NCBI GenBank assembly: GCA_910579505.1 | Contig: CAJTTZ010000006.1 | Coordinates: forward strand, 130,451 to 194,450 | Reading direction: 5' to 3' | DNA from: an uncultured Lachnospiraceae bacterium | GTDB taxonomy: Bacteria > Bacillota > Clostridia > Lachnospirales > Lachnospiraceae | Length of the DNA: 64,000 bases | Shown: piece by piece, positions 24,351 through 32,907 of the stretch | Layout of the letters: the number at the start of each line of letters is the position of its first letter | Numbering within the stretch: the stretch's first letter is position 1 | The notes under the pieces: generated by a model | What the model was told of the DNA's origin: nothing | Seen by the model: only the letters and a program-made list of their open reading frames with translations | Databases searched by the model: none | Position numbers and translations under genes: made by a program

Positions 24351-25636
24351 TTTATGTTAAAAATATATCTTATATGATGAGTCACGTTTTCTTTTTGGTG
24401 TTTCTCTATCTGTTTATGGTACACCGTTACCCCAAAAAGAAAACGCTGGCCATCTGTTTTCTTTCCTTCCTTTTTACAACCGTAATGAGTCAGTTAAAGT
24501 TAAACATCTTTCCCGACAGTTCTGTATTTTACTTTTTCACAACAATTATCCAGATCATAGCCGCACAGCTTACAGGACTCCTGATCTCCGAAAAGCGCGA
24601 CAGCAGAACGCTGTTTATAGGCTTAAGCTCCTCCAACTATGTTCTGATTGGAAGTATAGTTGCATCTATTCTCTATATTATTACAGGCAGTACCTGTTTA
24701 TCGCTGGCCGGAAATCTTTTGTCGCATGTTATCATTTTACTGGTTCTTTTTTATAAAGTAAGGACTACTATTTTTAAATTCTGCGAGCGGGATATGGAGA
24801 AAACCAGATGGGAAATCTGCCTGATTCCCGTATTCTTTTATTGCAGTTTTTCCAGTATTGCCTTTTTTCCCTTAACCCTTTACGACCACCCCGAAAACAT
24901 CCTTGTCAGCATTTTTTTAATGATAACCATGCTCGTGTCCTACGTGGTGGTGCTGCGCTATCTGGACAGCGAGACTAAACAGGTGGAAGAATACTGGAAA
25001 AACGTGATGTTTGAATCCTATATCAAGGGACTGGAAAGCCAAAACTATTTAGCGGAGCAGGCGGAGCGCAACCTCAAAATACTCCGGCATGATATGCGGC
25101 ATTTTTCCACAATGATAGAGTCCTTCCTTGATCAGGAAGAATATACGGAAATCAAAAATATTACCGGGCATATCAATGAAGTGGTAAATGAGAATAAAGT
25201 CAACCAATACTGCGAAAATCTGATTGTCAATACAATTCTTATGAAAATGGCGGAGCAGGCAAAGTCCCTCCAAATTACCCTTCGTCTGGATGTGCTGATA
25301 CCCCGACAGCTCCCTGTCAACGAATATGAGTTTGCCATGGTTCTAGCCAATCTTTTGGAAAATGCCGTGTTCAGCACAAAAAATGCATCGCTCTCCGAGA
25401 AATCCATTGATGCAAAAATACATTGTGTCAAGGAATATCTGCTGATTGATATGGAAAACGAATGCGAGCAGGAAGTCCGTTTCGATTCCGTGACGGGTCT
25501 TCCCAAAAGCAGACGCGGCAAAGGGCACGGTCTCGGTATGCAGAGCGTGCAGGCTTTCTGTGACAAGATGGGCGGAACAATCGACTGCTACTGCGAAAAT
25601 AACCGATTTCGGATTATCCTGTATGTGAAATTTTAA
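24347..25636 (+). CDS. GHKL-type sensor histidine kinase (AgrC-like)
   Basis: A 429-residue membrane kinase coupled to the LytTR regulator by a 4-nt overlap. The first 210 residues form six to seven hydrophobic helices (for example MSHVFFLVFLYLFMVH). A cytoplasmic helix follows with the phosphorylated His in LKILRHDMRHFSTMIESF. The ATPase domain has VLANLLENAVFS (N-box), KGHGLGMQSVQAFCDKMGG and ends in IILYVKF. The stop codon is only 1 nt from the stop of the convergent GH18 gene. The helices rather than an extracellular domain probably sense the signal. Confidence 0.92.
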   Translation: MIYVKNISYMMSHVFFLVFLYLFMVHRYPKKKTLAICFLSFLFTTVMSQLKLNIFPDSSVFYFFTTIIQIIAAQLTGLLISEKRDSRTLFIGLSSSNYVLIGSIVASILYIITGSTCLSLAGNLLSHVIILLVLFYKVRTTIFKFCERDMEKTRWEICLIPVFFYCSFSSIAFFPLTLYDHPENILVSIFLMITMLVSYVVVLRYLDSETKQVEEYWKNVMFESYIKGLESQNYLAEQAERNLKILRHDMRHFSTMIESFLDQEEYTEIKNITGHINEVVNENKVNQYCENLIVNTILMKMAEQAKSLQITLRLDVLIPRQLPVNEYEFAMVLANLLENAVFSTKNASLSEKSIDAKIHCVKEYLLIDMENECEQEVRFDSVTGLPKSRRGKGHGLGMQSVQAFCDKMGGTIDCYCENNRFRIILYVKF

Positions 25637-25637
25637 A

Positions 25638-26777
25638 TCACGGTCTCTGTATCTGAAATGTGTCTTCCAGTAGCAGCCAGTTCGGACGGAAAAACCGCAT
25701 GATCTGCCAGTAGCCCATCCCGCGAAGACCATACTCCGGCAAAAGGGCAAACTTCGCCCGATAGCTTCTCACATCCTCAAACCACACTTCGTGAAGCTGC
25801 CCGTCCCTTTCATACTGGAAAAAGGGAGACATGGCCAATTCATCAAACTGAATGGGAACGCCGGCTTCTATGGCAATCCTCACCGCCTCCAGATTGCTCA
25901 CAGTAGTTGCCCGTGAGGAGCCCTGCACGAAGGGCAGCGTCCAGTCATATCCATAATTCGGGATTCCCAGATCAATCTTTGCGGGGTCAATCCGGGTGAC
26001 CGCATACTCCACGACCCGCCGCACCTGATTCACAGGCGCCACAGCCATGGGCGGCCCGTAGGTGTACCCCCACTCATACGTCATAAGCAGAACGCTGTCT
26101 GCCGCCGCACCCAGAAGCCCATAGTCCTTTCCCTCATACAGAAGACCCTCCTGTGTATCGGAGGTTTTGGGCGCCAGCGCCACAGAGACATGGTATCCGT
26201 AAGGGGAAAGGTAATTTCTGACATCCGCCACAAAATCAGCAAAAGGAACCCGGTCCTCCGGCCTGATATACTCAAAGTCAATATCCACTCCCTGAAAATT
26301 CTTTTCCTGAACAGTCTCAAGAAGATTGGAAAGCAGATTATCTTTGGCGGTTTGGTCATTCACCACGGAAGTAATCAGAAAATTGTTAAAGTTTCCATCC
26401 GGCCCAAGCGGTGTCAGCGTCAGAATCGGGCGTACCCCCTGCATAATCGCAGCGTCAATCATAAACGTATCGTCCACCGTCGGCGCAACTAACTCCCCGT
26501 CCGTGGTAAACCCATAGGAAAATACGGAGAGCGACGACAGATACGGAAGGGTGTCGTTCAGTGTGTTCCGTTGAATAAAGGGATATGCATAACCGTTCAC
26601 CCATGCCGGGTAGGAGGGATCAGAAGTCTCCCCCGAAGACAGAAGAAGCGCCTGCCCGACCGCCAGCGGATAAGGGTAGGCAAGCTGATTGTTATAGATG
26701 ATGGACGACGCAGAAGTCCCATGGCTCTCCGCAATGGAATCTACCGTGTCCCCTGATTGTACCACATAAATTTCCAT
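25638..26777 (-). CDS. LysM-GH18 spore-cortex-type glycoside hydrolase (SleL/YaaH-like)
   Basis: A 379-residue protein with one N-terminal LysM (YVVQSGDTVDSIAESHGTSA, residues about 4-48) that binds peptidoglycan, then a GH18 domain. The catalytic motif is FQGVDIDFEYI (DxDxE), with LMTYEWGYTYGPP and GYWQIMRFF completing the barrel. Relatives SleL/YaaH are N-acetylglucosaminidases of cortex fragments, found on spores and in the coat. No signal peptide is present, in keeping with a coat protein made in the mother cell. Most homologues have two LysM domains; only one is clear here. It is convergent with the GHKL kinase gene. Confidence 0.9.
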   Translation of the reverse strand: MEIYVVQSGDTVDSIAESHGTSASSIIYNNQLAYPYPLAVGQALLLSSGETSDPSYPAWVNGYAYPFIQRNTLNDTLPYLSSLSVFSYGFTTDGELVAPTVDDTFMIDAAIMQGVRPILTLTPLGPDGNFNNFLITSVVNDQTAKDNLLSNLLETVQEKNFQGVDIDFEYIRPEDRVPFADFVADVRNYLSPYGYHVSVALAPKTSDTQEGLLYEGKDYGLLGAAADSVLLMTYEWGYTYGPPMAVAPVNQVRRVVEYAVTRIDPAKIDLGIPNYGYDWTLPFVQGSSRATTVSNLEAVRIAIEAGVPIQFDELAMSPFFQYERDGQLHEVWFEDVRSYRAKFALLPEYGLRGMGYWQIMRFFRPNWLLLEDTFQIQRP

Positions 26778-26865
26778 AGATTATTCCTGCAGGTTTTTAC
26801 TCTATTTTATGCAGGACTTGAAATAAAGACAACGAATCATTTTTCTGCATAGAACCAGCCGGTTT

Positions 26866-27768
26866 TCACATCCGCCCTACAATACGTTTTACCTCTGAAA
26901 GATACATTCTTCCAAACATATTCAGGTGATTTAGAAGATGATAAAGATTATAGACATCGCGCCGCCTCTCATACCCCGGCTGCAAAGGCGCTGCCTTTTT
27001 ATAGGCATCATAGAAGGCCGGCGGAAAGCCCCCAAAAAGCTCCGTCATCGCGATATCCGCCTCCGCATGCCCCACATAAGCCGCCGGGTCGATCAGCCAG
27101 GCGCTGCCGTCATTCCCCGCGATCACATTTCCAGACCACAAGTCGCCGTGCAGCAACGACGGGCTGTCAGGTTCTACAAGAATTTCGTCCAAATGATCCA
27201 GAAAACTGCCAATCCTCTTTCGGTCTTCCCTGTCAAAATATCGGTCGGCATCCCGAAACTGCGGCTCAAGGCGGCAATCCCGGAAGAAGCTGATCCAACT
27301 GTCATGCGCTCTGTTTATCTGCCTGCGCCTGCCAATATAGTTGTCGCCGGCAAACCCATATTTTCCACCCGGAACCAGTCCAGCAGTTGATGCCCGGTGC
27401 ATTTCACTTAACTGCCCGGCAAATTCCTCCCAGTAATGTCCGTTACGGTTTTGGGCGGAGATAAATTCCAGCAGCAAGAAGGAAAAACCACCCCTGCCCT
27501 CATCTGTACCTACGCCAAGAACCCGCGGTGTACCAATAGCTTCTGTCCGGGCAATAGCCGCCAACCCGGCAGCTTCGGCAGTAAAAAAGGAAAGGTTTTC
27601 TTTTGTATTGGATTTCATAAAAATACTTTTGCCGTCTGAGAGTATCATCCCATACGCCTCATTGATATCGCCGCCAGATATCGGGGCTGTTTTTTCAATT
27701 TTTATTTCTTCCCCGAAGAGGGTGTGTATGGCGGTTTCAAGGGATGTGAAATGCGGTAGTGTAATCAT
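26866..27768 (-). CDS. fructosamine kinase-family protein
   Basis: A 300-residue aminoglycoside-phosphotransferase-fold kinase of the fructosamine/ketosamine kinase family, which phosphorylates sugars attached to amines and so helps to remove glycation products. Motifs: ISGGDINEAYGMIL near the nucleotide loop, FMKSN, LLEFI, the catalytic SLLHGDLWSGNVI (HGDxxxxN) and WLIDPAAYVGHAEAD (DPA in place of DFE/DPx). ATG 27768 is chosen because AGGAG lies 8 nt upstream; an in-frame ATG at 27825 is less likely. The in vivo substrate is unknown. Confidence 0.88.
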   Translation of the reverse strand: MITLPHFTSLETAIHTLFGEEIKIEKTAPISGGDINEAYGMILSDGKSIFMKSNTKENLSFFTAEAAGLAAIARTEAIGTPRVLGVGTDEGRGGFSFLLLEFISAQNRNGHYWEEFAGQLSEMHRASTAGLVPGGKYGFAGDNYIGRRRQINRAHDSWISFFRDCRLEPQFRDADRYFDREDRKRIGSFLDHLDEILVEPDSPSLLHGDLWSGNVIAGNDGSAWLIDPAAYVGHAEADIAMTELFGGFPPAFYDAYKKAAPLQPGYERRRDVYNLYHLLNHLNMFGRMYLSEVKRIVGRM

Positions 27769-27839
27769 GTGTTTTCTCCTGTTCCACACACATATTCCTA
27801 ATGTTTTTATAATATACTTTACCAAACTTGTTATTTCTA

Positions 27840-27896
27840 TTTAATAGATATTTACAAATTTTTCGTAATTATTTTTCAATTCCGATTTAATAGATA
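27840..27896 (-). repeat. two direct copies of TTTAATAGATA upstream of the fructosamine-kinase-family gene
   Basis: TTTAATAGATA occurs at 27840-27850 and 27886-27896, 46 bp apart, in an AT-rich gap upstream of the minus-strand kinase gene. The spacing is about four and a half helical turns. The copies may be operator sites or A/T-rich chance. Confidence 0.35.
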
Positions 27897-27920
27897 CTTT
27901 CTTCAAATATTTTCCAATCA

Positions 27921-27946
27921 AAAACGGAGAGCCCTCACGCTCTCCG
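27921..27946 (-). terminator. terminator of spmA that begins inside the coding region
   Basis: CGGAGAGC (27925-27932) pairs with GCTCTCCG (27939-27946) with TTTT on the minus strand at 27921-27924. The spmA stop codon (27935-27937) lies in the 6-nt loop, so one arm of the stem encodes the last residues (RRRRA). Confidence 0.8.
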
Positions 27947-28633
27947 CCTCCTATCCTTCACCTTACAATACACCACCGCCACCCCCGTACTCACCGCCGT
28001 CGCCACAATCGCCGGCGCAATAATCCCCGCCGGATTCACACTCCCGTACTGCTGCCGGTACGCGATCATATTCACCGGGATCAGCTGCAAGGAAGAAATA
28101 TTCAAAATCAAAAACGTGCACATCTCATTGCTGGCAACCCTGCCACCCTTTCCATTTGTCGCTACGGGCAGCTCACCGCCGTCCTTTCCTGCCTTGTTCT
28201 GCTTTTTCTTTCCATCCCCCAAAATGCCTTCCCCTGCCGAAGCATATCCCGGCGTCCCCCTCTCCGCTTCCAGCTTCGCCAGCTCCTCCATCGCCCTAAG
28301 CCCCGCCGGCGTACACGCCCAGCCCAGCCCCAGTACATTGGCAATCAGGTTTGTGGCGATATACTCCCTTGCCGGATGCCCTTTCGGAATGCGCGGAAAA
28401 AGAAAGCTGATGAAGGGTTGTATGCCTCTCGTCAGCTTTGCAATCAGGCCCGATTTCTGTGCGATCTCCATAAGCCCCACCCACAGCGCCATCACACCGA
28501 TCATCGTAATACAGAGGGACACCGCGTCCCCGGCGGAGTCAAGCGCCGCGCTTGTCACCTCCGCCATTTTCCCTGTGAAAGCACCGTACACGACGCCGAC
28601 CAGAATCATAAATGCCCAGATATAATTTAACAT
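27935..28633 (-). CDS. spmA: spore maturation protein A
   Basis: A 232-residue integral membrane protein of the nucleoside-recognition (Gate) family, matching SpmA (MLNYIWAFMILVGVVYGA, IGVMALWVGLMEIAQKSGLI, NLIANVLGLGWACTPAGL). With SpmB it is needed for full spore dehydration in Bacillus. ATG 28633 follows AGAGG; the frame runs to 28717 without a better site. A hydrophilic insert of about 45 residues, rich in Gly and Lys (GDGKKKQNKAGKDGG), lies between the central helices and is longer than usual. spmB is 17 kb away, so the normal spmAB operon is split. Confidence 0.88.
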   Translation of the reverse strand: MLNYIWAFMILVGVVYGAFTGKMAEVTSAALDSAGDAVSLCITMIGVMALWVGLMEIAQKSGLIAKLTRGIQPFISFLFPRIPKGHPAREYIATNLIANVLGLGWACTPAGLRAMEELAKLEAERGTPGYASAGEGILGDGKKKQNKAGKDGGELPVATNGKGGRVASNEMCTFLILNISSLQLIPVNMIAYRQQYGSVNPAGIIAPAIVATAVSTGVAVVYCKVKDRRRRA

Positions 28634-28743
28634 GAAAACCTCTTTGGCATACCGTCTCATAGGCAACAGACTGCAGCTGTATGAGCCGCATGCCGGAATA
28701 CTATTTCTTACTTTCATTTTATGAGCTTTTCTGCATAATATGT

Positions 28744-30396
28744 TTACTGTCTTTTTGCCGCTCTCGCGCTTTTTCGCTCTCTGCCTCCCATATCCATCAC
28801 TCCCATAACAGAAATGTCAATTCCCGATGCATCCACCAGTTCTGCGACATCCGCCATCTGTTCCTCGTCCGTAGCGGGTATCGCGCCGTCAATCTGTCCT
28901 TTGACACTTTCTGCCCGCAGCATTACCGTCTGATATAGCATTTCCGCGCCCGCCTCATACTCCTCATAGGAGTAAAGCGCGGTAGGGTCCGTTTCCACCA
29001 GCATGTCAATCCTGCTTCGGATTCCCAAGTAAACCTCCTCAAACCGTCCGTTCAGGACATACTCCTGCGAAAGCTCTCTCAGATACTCGTGATAGCGTGA
29101 GAGATATGTCTCGTTCTCCAGAAGCACGTCAAAAAACTCTGTCCCTTGAAAAGGCGTATCCACCGCATCATTGACTACCTCCGACGCGCTGCTCTCCGAC
29201 CCCTGATTCATACCGCCAAAAGAAAGGTTATAATCCCACGGAAGAATATTCAGCATGCCATTGTATTCATACAGATAATAGTTGTGCGCCATATTCCCGG
29301 AAAGACTGTCGAGGTTAACGGAAAACGCATGTACTGCCATGTATTTTAAAATGTTATCCACGTCCAGATATTTCTCAAGTTCGGAACCCCCGCTGATATT
29401 TTTGAGAGCTGTGACTACCCTTTTGTGATCGGTTTTTCCCGAATCCGTCACTTCGCTGTCCCATATGTCAGAATAGCTGGAAAGTTCCTCATCGGTATAA
29501 TTGAGATTCGCGCCATTTCCGCCGCCCATAGCATGACTGCCGCCCGGCATCTTTCCCATATCTGGCATTTTCCGTCCTTCCCCGTCTGCAAAGTCAAAAT
29601 CTCCATCACCCGGCGGCATTTTGCCTGCAAAATCCGGCGTTTTCCCATCTGGAAAATCTGCATGCTCTGCCCCAATCCCTTTTTCGGTCTCCGCCAATTC
29701 CTTTTCGTCAAACCCAGACGGCTTTCCTCTGAAATTTCCGCCCTTAGAACCGCCGCCCATCTGCATACCGTCAGGCTTATATAATTTACCGTCCCCGGTT
29801 CCGTAGTTACGCAGGAGAAAGCTTTCCTCTACCGCCTCCAACGCCAGATATACGCCAATGTATTCTCCATTCACCGAAACTTCAGCATAATTATACAGGG
29901 ATGCGTCCGCCCCCAGATACTGATACATATCATAAACCACAGCCTCCTTCATGTTGGTGGCGTCCGCATAATTATTGTTTAAAATCAGTTTATCGAGCCC
30001 AAGACAAGTCTGCCCTTCCACATAATGGTCAAATTCCAGTTTTAAACTGTATCTGTCCGTATCGGGATTCATGGCAATCGCCGACAGGCTGGTATTTCCC
30101 TTCGGCCGGATCCCTACATTACATATTTTCTGGTCATTGACGAGCACATCACAGGAATAATACTCTTCTGCCATGGCGTTTTCCAGCATATCCGCCCATT
30201 CCTCTTCCTCGATCTGAATATCGACATGCATAATCTTTTCCGTATCAAACAGTGCTGTCTCGTATGCCATCGGCACTTCGACACCGCCCAGTGTCTCCAC
30301 TGCCTCCTGCGAAAGCCCCATCAGCCAGACGCAGAACGCAACGGCGGCCGCCATCATTGCGCTGATGATCTTCGTTATATGTTTACAAGAAATCAT
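28744..30396 (-). CDS. CotH-family protein kinase-like protein
   Basis: A 550-residue protein with an N-terminal membrane or signal helix (IISAMMAAAVAFCVWLMGL). The CotH domain, an atypical protein kinase fold known from Bacillus spore coat, covers about 50-500. Visible conserved pieces: YSLKLEFDHYV, DKLILNNNYADATNMKEAVV, NGEYIGVYLALEAVEESFL, LEKYLDVDNILKYMAVH and NILPWDYNLSFGG, whose Asp is likely a metal ligand. A Gly/Met/Asp-rich low-complexity stretch of about 80 residues interrupts it at about 210-290. It is the last gene of a VTC / DUF4956 / CotH operon, a common trio in Clostridia whose joint role is unknown. Confidence 0.88.
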   Translation of the reverse strand: MISCKHITKIISAMMAAAVAFCVWLMGLSQEAVETLGGVEVPMAYETALFDTEKIMHVDIQIEEEEWADMLENAMAEEYYSCDVLVNDQKICNVGIRPKGNTSLSAIAMNPDTDRYSLKLEFDHYVEGQTCLGLDKLILNNNYADATNMKEAVVYDMYQYLGADASLYNYAEVSVNGEYIGVYLALEAVEESFLLRNYGTGDGKLYKPDGMQMGGGSKGGNFRGKPSGFDEKELAETEKGIGAEHADFPDGKTPDFAGKMPPGDGDFDFADGEGRKMPDMGKMPGGSHAMGGGNGANLNYTDEELSSYSDIWDSEVTDSGKTDHKRVVTALKNISGGSELEKYLDVDNILKYMAVHAFSVNLDSLSGNMAHNYYLYEYNGMLNILPWDYNLSFGGMNQGSESSASEVVNDAVDTPFQGTEFFDVLLENETYLSRYHEYLRELSQEYVLNGRFEEVYLGIRSRIDMLVETDPTALYSYEEYEAGAEMLYQTVMLRAESVKGQIDGAIPATDEEQMADVAELVDASGIDISVMGVMDMGGRERKSARAAKRQ

Positions 30397-30417
30397 ACGT
30401 CACCTCGTTTCCGCGCG

Positions 30418-31089
30418 TCAGGACATATACTCTCCGTTGTAGCTTACAAGGGTAACATTTCCCACGCCCTCGATCTCATGCAGCCTGTTGACAAAGGACG
30501 TTGCCGCATCCGCCAGACGGACCTCCGCTGTCAGTTCAATGCCGCCCTCGTTTACGGTTTTGGACTTTACCAGAAACCGTTTCAACACCGTCCGCGCTAT
30601 CTGTGCCGCCGCATCCTCCGCCTTCTCATCTTTGCAATTCAAAATCAGAATATAGGGATGCTCATGTATCTTCCGGCTGGCGAACAATATCAGGATTATG
30701 CCGATGATCGCGGAACCGATCACCGCCAGCGGAATCATGCCCGCACCGATTACAATCCCCGCCGCAATCGCCCAGAACAGATACACAATCTCAACCGGCT
30801 CCTTGATCGCCGCCCGGAAACGGACGATAGAGAGGGCGCCCACCATACCGAGAGACAACACCACGTTGGACGTCACCGCCATAATCACCAGTGTTGTCAC
30901 AAGAGAAAGCCCCACAAGCGTCAGCGCAAACCCGGACGAATACATAACGCCGGTAAATGTCTTTTTATAGACCACGAAAATAAACAGCCCGATAATAAGG
31001 GCAAAGAGCATTCCAATCAGCGTATCAACTGCCGAAAACTGTGTAACATTCTCTAAAAAGCTTGATTTAAATATATCGTTAAAAGTCAT
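30418..31089 (-). CDS. DUF4956 membrane protein
   Basis: A 223-residue protein with about four membrane helices in the first 120 residues (FALIIGLFIFVVY, LTLVGLSLVTTLVIMAVTSN, LFWAIAAGIVIGAGMIPLAVI) and the family hallmark GMVGALSIVRFRAAIKEPVE. The C-terminal half (about 135-223) looks like a soluble alpha/beta regulatory domain. ATG 31089 follows AAAGGAGG. It lies between VTC and CotH genes with small gaps (20-21 nt). DUF4956 proteins regularly accompany VTC polyphosphate polymerases, which suggests a partner or channel role. No activity is known. Confidence 0.85.
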   Translation of the reverse strand: MTFNDIFKSSFLENVTQFSAVDTLIGMLFALIIGLFIFVVYKKTFTGVMYSSGFALTLVGLSLVTTLVIMAVTSNVVLSLGMVGALSIVRFRAAIKEPVEIVYLFWAIAAGIVIGAGMIPLAVIGSAIIGIILILFASRKIHEHPYILILNCKDEKAEDAAAQIARTVLKRFLVKSKTVNEGGIELTAEVRLADAATSFVNRLHEIEGVGNVTLVSYNGEYMS

Positions 31090-31109
31090 TTTTCTTTTCC
31101 TCCTTTTCC

Positions 31110-31802
31110 TTAACCGAACCGCCTGCATGCCTCATATTTTGAAAACGCCGTCTGCCGCAGCGTATTGATCTGGACAAGCCTTTGTATCATTTCCGGAAGG
31201 AACGCGTCATATTTCACTTCCAAAACCATATCCTGCGGTGCTTCCGCCGTGTCAATATCCGCGACTTTCCCTTCCAGAAAATCCCGGTGGAACAGCGTCG
31301 TCCGAATATCTGAATCGAAGGTAACCCGCACATTTCCCGCCCGGTAAATATAGGGCTCACGCATATAGGATACGAGCACCCTCGGGCGAAGCATCTGGTA
31401 ACGCATTTTTGCGTAAAGCTCCCGCACCAGCGGCGAAGGGTGTTCTCTCAACTCATTCGTTTTCCCTGCCAGCAGTTCCCTGCACTCTTCTTCCGTAATC
31501 TGCGCGTCCACTTTCATACAGAGATTGTTGTCCTTAATCTTCTTTTCCAGTGTCAGATAAGAAAAATCATCGTTGTAATACCTGATCCTGAACTTCTCCC
31601 GTATCGGAACGCCGTCCGTCTTTTCCCGCAGCGCTTTATCGGCATAATTGTCAAAATAGATGCTCCGTATCAGATACTTTCCATCCGCTCCCGTATGTAC
31701 GTCGCTTTGCATGACTGTCCGCAGGCGGTTTCTCAGTTCTATATACTGCGCATAGCCGATCCGGTATTTCAACTCATGCCGGAATCCTTCTGTCTGATTC
31801 AC
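31110..31802 (-). CDS. VTC-domain polyphosphate polymerase
   Basis: A 230-residue protein made of a single VTC triphosphate-tunnel domain, which polymerises phosphate from ATP in eukaryotic Vtc4. Conserved pieces: RHELKYRIG, RSIYFDNY, REKFRIRYYND, LTLEKKIKDNNLCMK and DMVLEVKYDAFLP, supplying the basic and acidic residues of the tunnel. GTG 31802 is chosen because AAAGGAG (31811-31817) lies 8 nt upstream; the open frame to 31850 is not needed. First gene of the operon with DUF4956 and CotH genes. It is unclear whether it makes long polyphosphate or modifies a cell-surface target. Confidence 0.85.
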   Translation of the reverse strand: MNQTEGFRHELKYRIGYAQYIELRNRLRTVMQSDVHTGADGKYLIRSIYFDNYADKALREKTDGVPIREKFRIRYYNDDFSYLTLEKKIKDNNLCMKVDAQITEEECRELLAGKTNELREHPSPLVRELYAKMRYQMLRPRVLVSYMREPYIYRAGNVRVTFDSDIRTTLFHRDFLEGKVADIDTAEAPQDMVLEVKYDAFLPEMIQRLVQINTLRQTAFSKYEACRRFG

Positions 31803-31827
31803 ACGTTTTTCTCCTTTCCGTGCCTTG

Positions 31828-31858
31828 CGGGAACTGTTTCCTTCTTTCACAGTTCCCG
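31828..31858 (-). promoter_or_regulatory. leader hairpin of the VTC-DUF4956-CotH operon
   Basis: CGGGAACTGT (31828-31837) pairs perfectly with ACAGTTCCCG (31849-31858) around an 11-nt loop, 25 nt before the start codon. No T-run follows, so it is not a terminator. It could stabilise the message or control translation. Confidence 0.45.
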
Positions 31859-31887
31859 TTACAGCGTATTTTATTGGGGCGAATCTT

Positions 31888-31935
31888 AGAAGTTCTCCAC
31901 AAAACAGCCTTTGCTGGTGAGCGATTAGAACTTCT
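31888..31935. repeat. inverted repeat AGAAGTTC / GAACTTCT
   Basis: AGAAGTTC at 31888-31895 and GAACTTCT at 31928-31935 are perfect inverted copies 32 nt apart in the VTC upstream gap. Possible operator pair or hairpin; no protein is assigned. Confidence 0.35.
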
Positions 31936-32033
31936 TTTCACCCTGAGCATGGGTAAAGTATAGATGGCTTTCCTGAAATGTACTTAAAAACAGATGTGAT
32001 TTTTTGATGAACAATTTACGACGCGGTTTCCCC

Positions 32034-32762
32034 TTATAAAAACATCGCCATATAAAGCGGCAGGTTTTCCACCATATCATTCCCTGCCACATTCCCGGCT
32101 GTCAGTCTGATGCCATGCATGATACCATAATTTTGAATCATGGAAGTCATGGATTTTGAAGTCGCCTTCCCCGCTGATTTCACTTCCACCGCTGTCGCCG
32201 TTTTCTGATAGCGGATAAAAAAATCCATTTCCACTTTACTGTTTTTCTCAAAATAATAAAGCTTCTTTCCGTTCTTTGCAAAAATATCCGCTATGATATT
32301 TTCATAGATCGCCCCTTTATAGATACCAAGGTTACCGTCTATGATATCTTCCGCGATGCCCTCATCCAGCATCGCAACCAGAAGTCCCGTGTCCCGCATA
32401 TATACCTTAAACACATCGCTTTTCGCATTTCCCGCAAGCGGCAGCGCAGGCTCGGAAAGATTGTAGCAGAAATTGATAATCCCGGCATCATACAGCCACA
32501 TCAAACTGCCGCCGTATTTTCGATAAGTGGCTTTCGGCTCCACCAGGGAATAGCGGAACTTTTTATAATCTTTTGCGAGATGTCTGGGTATGGATAAAAA
32601 ACAGGCACGTGCCTTCGTTTTTTCCGCCCCCTCCGCGTACTTTGCAATGTCATCCATATAATCGCTTAAAATACCCTTTTGAATGGCAAAAGCTTTGGCA
32701 AAGTTATGTGTCTGGACAAATTCCCTCACGACTCTCGGCATCCCGCCTATAACGATGTATTC
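32034..32762 (-). pseudogene. remnant of an AAA ATPase with C-terminal DUF4143 domain
   Basis: Only the C-terminal part of the usual 400-450-residue protein is present. The frame opens right after a stop codon (TGA at 32763-32765) and reads EYIVIGGMPRVVREF, which in intact proteins sits after the ATPase domain. It continues through the DUF4143 region (KYGGSLMWLYDAGII, KVYMRDTGLLVAML, GAIYENIIADIFAKNGKKLYYFE, MDFFIRY, TAVEVKSAGKA). No Walker A or B motif is found upstream on any frame, so the N-terminal half has been lost. About 140 bp before it read as short frames of another origin (for example IYTKRELDFACV), suggesting a deletion junction. Translation from ATG 32741 would give a non-ATPase fragment. 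Confidence 0.75.
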
Positions 32763-32907
32763 TCACATAATATGAGCGGAGTCAATCACATTGCAGATTT
32801 TCCCCGCCACTTTTGCTTCCATAATGCAGATTTCCCTCGCCAAACGCCGCCACACAAGCAAAATCCAATTCCCGTTTCGTATAAATAGCCCGCTTGCCGT
32901 CCCATCT

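Noticed and set aside
23338..25636. agr-type quorum-sensing operon around the LytTR/GHKL pair
   Set aside because: No AgrB-like protease and no AgrD-like peptide gene is found on either side.
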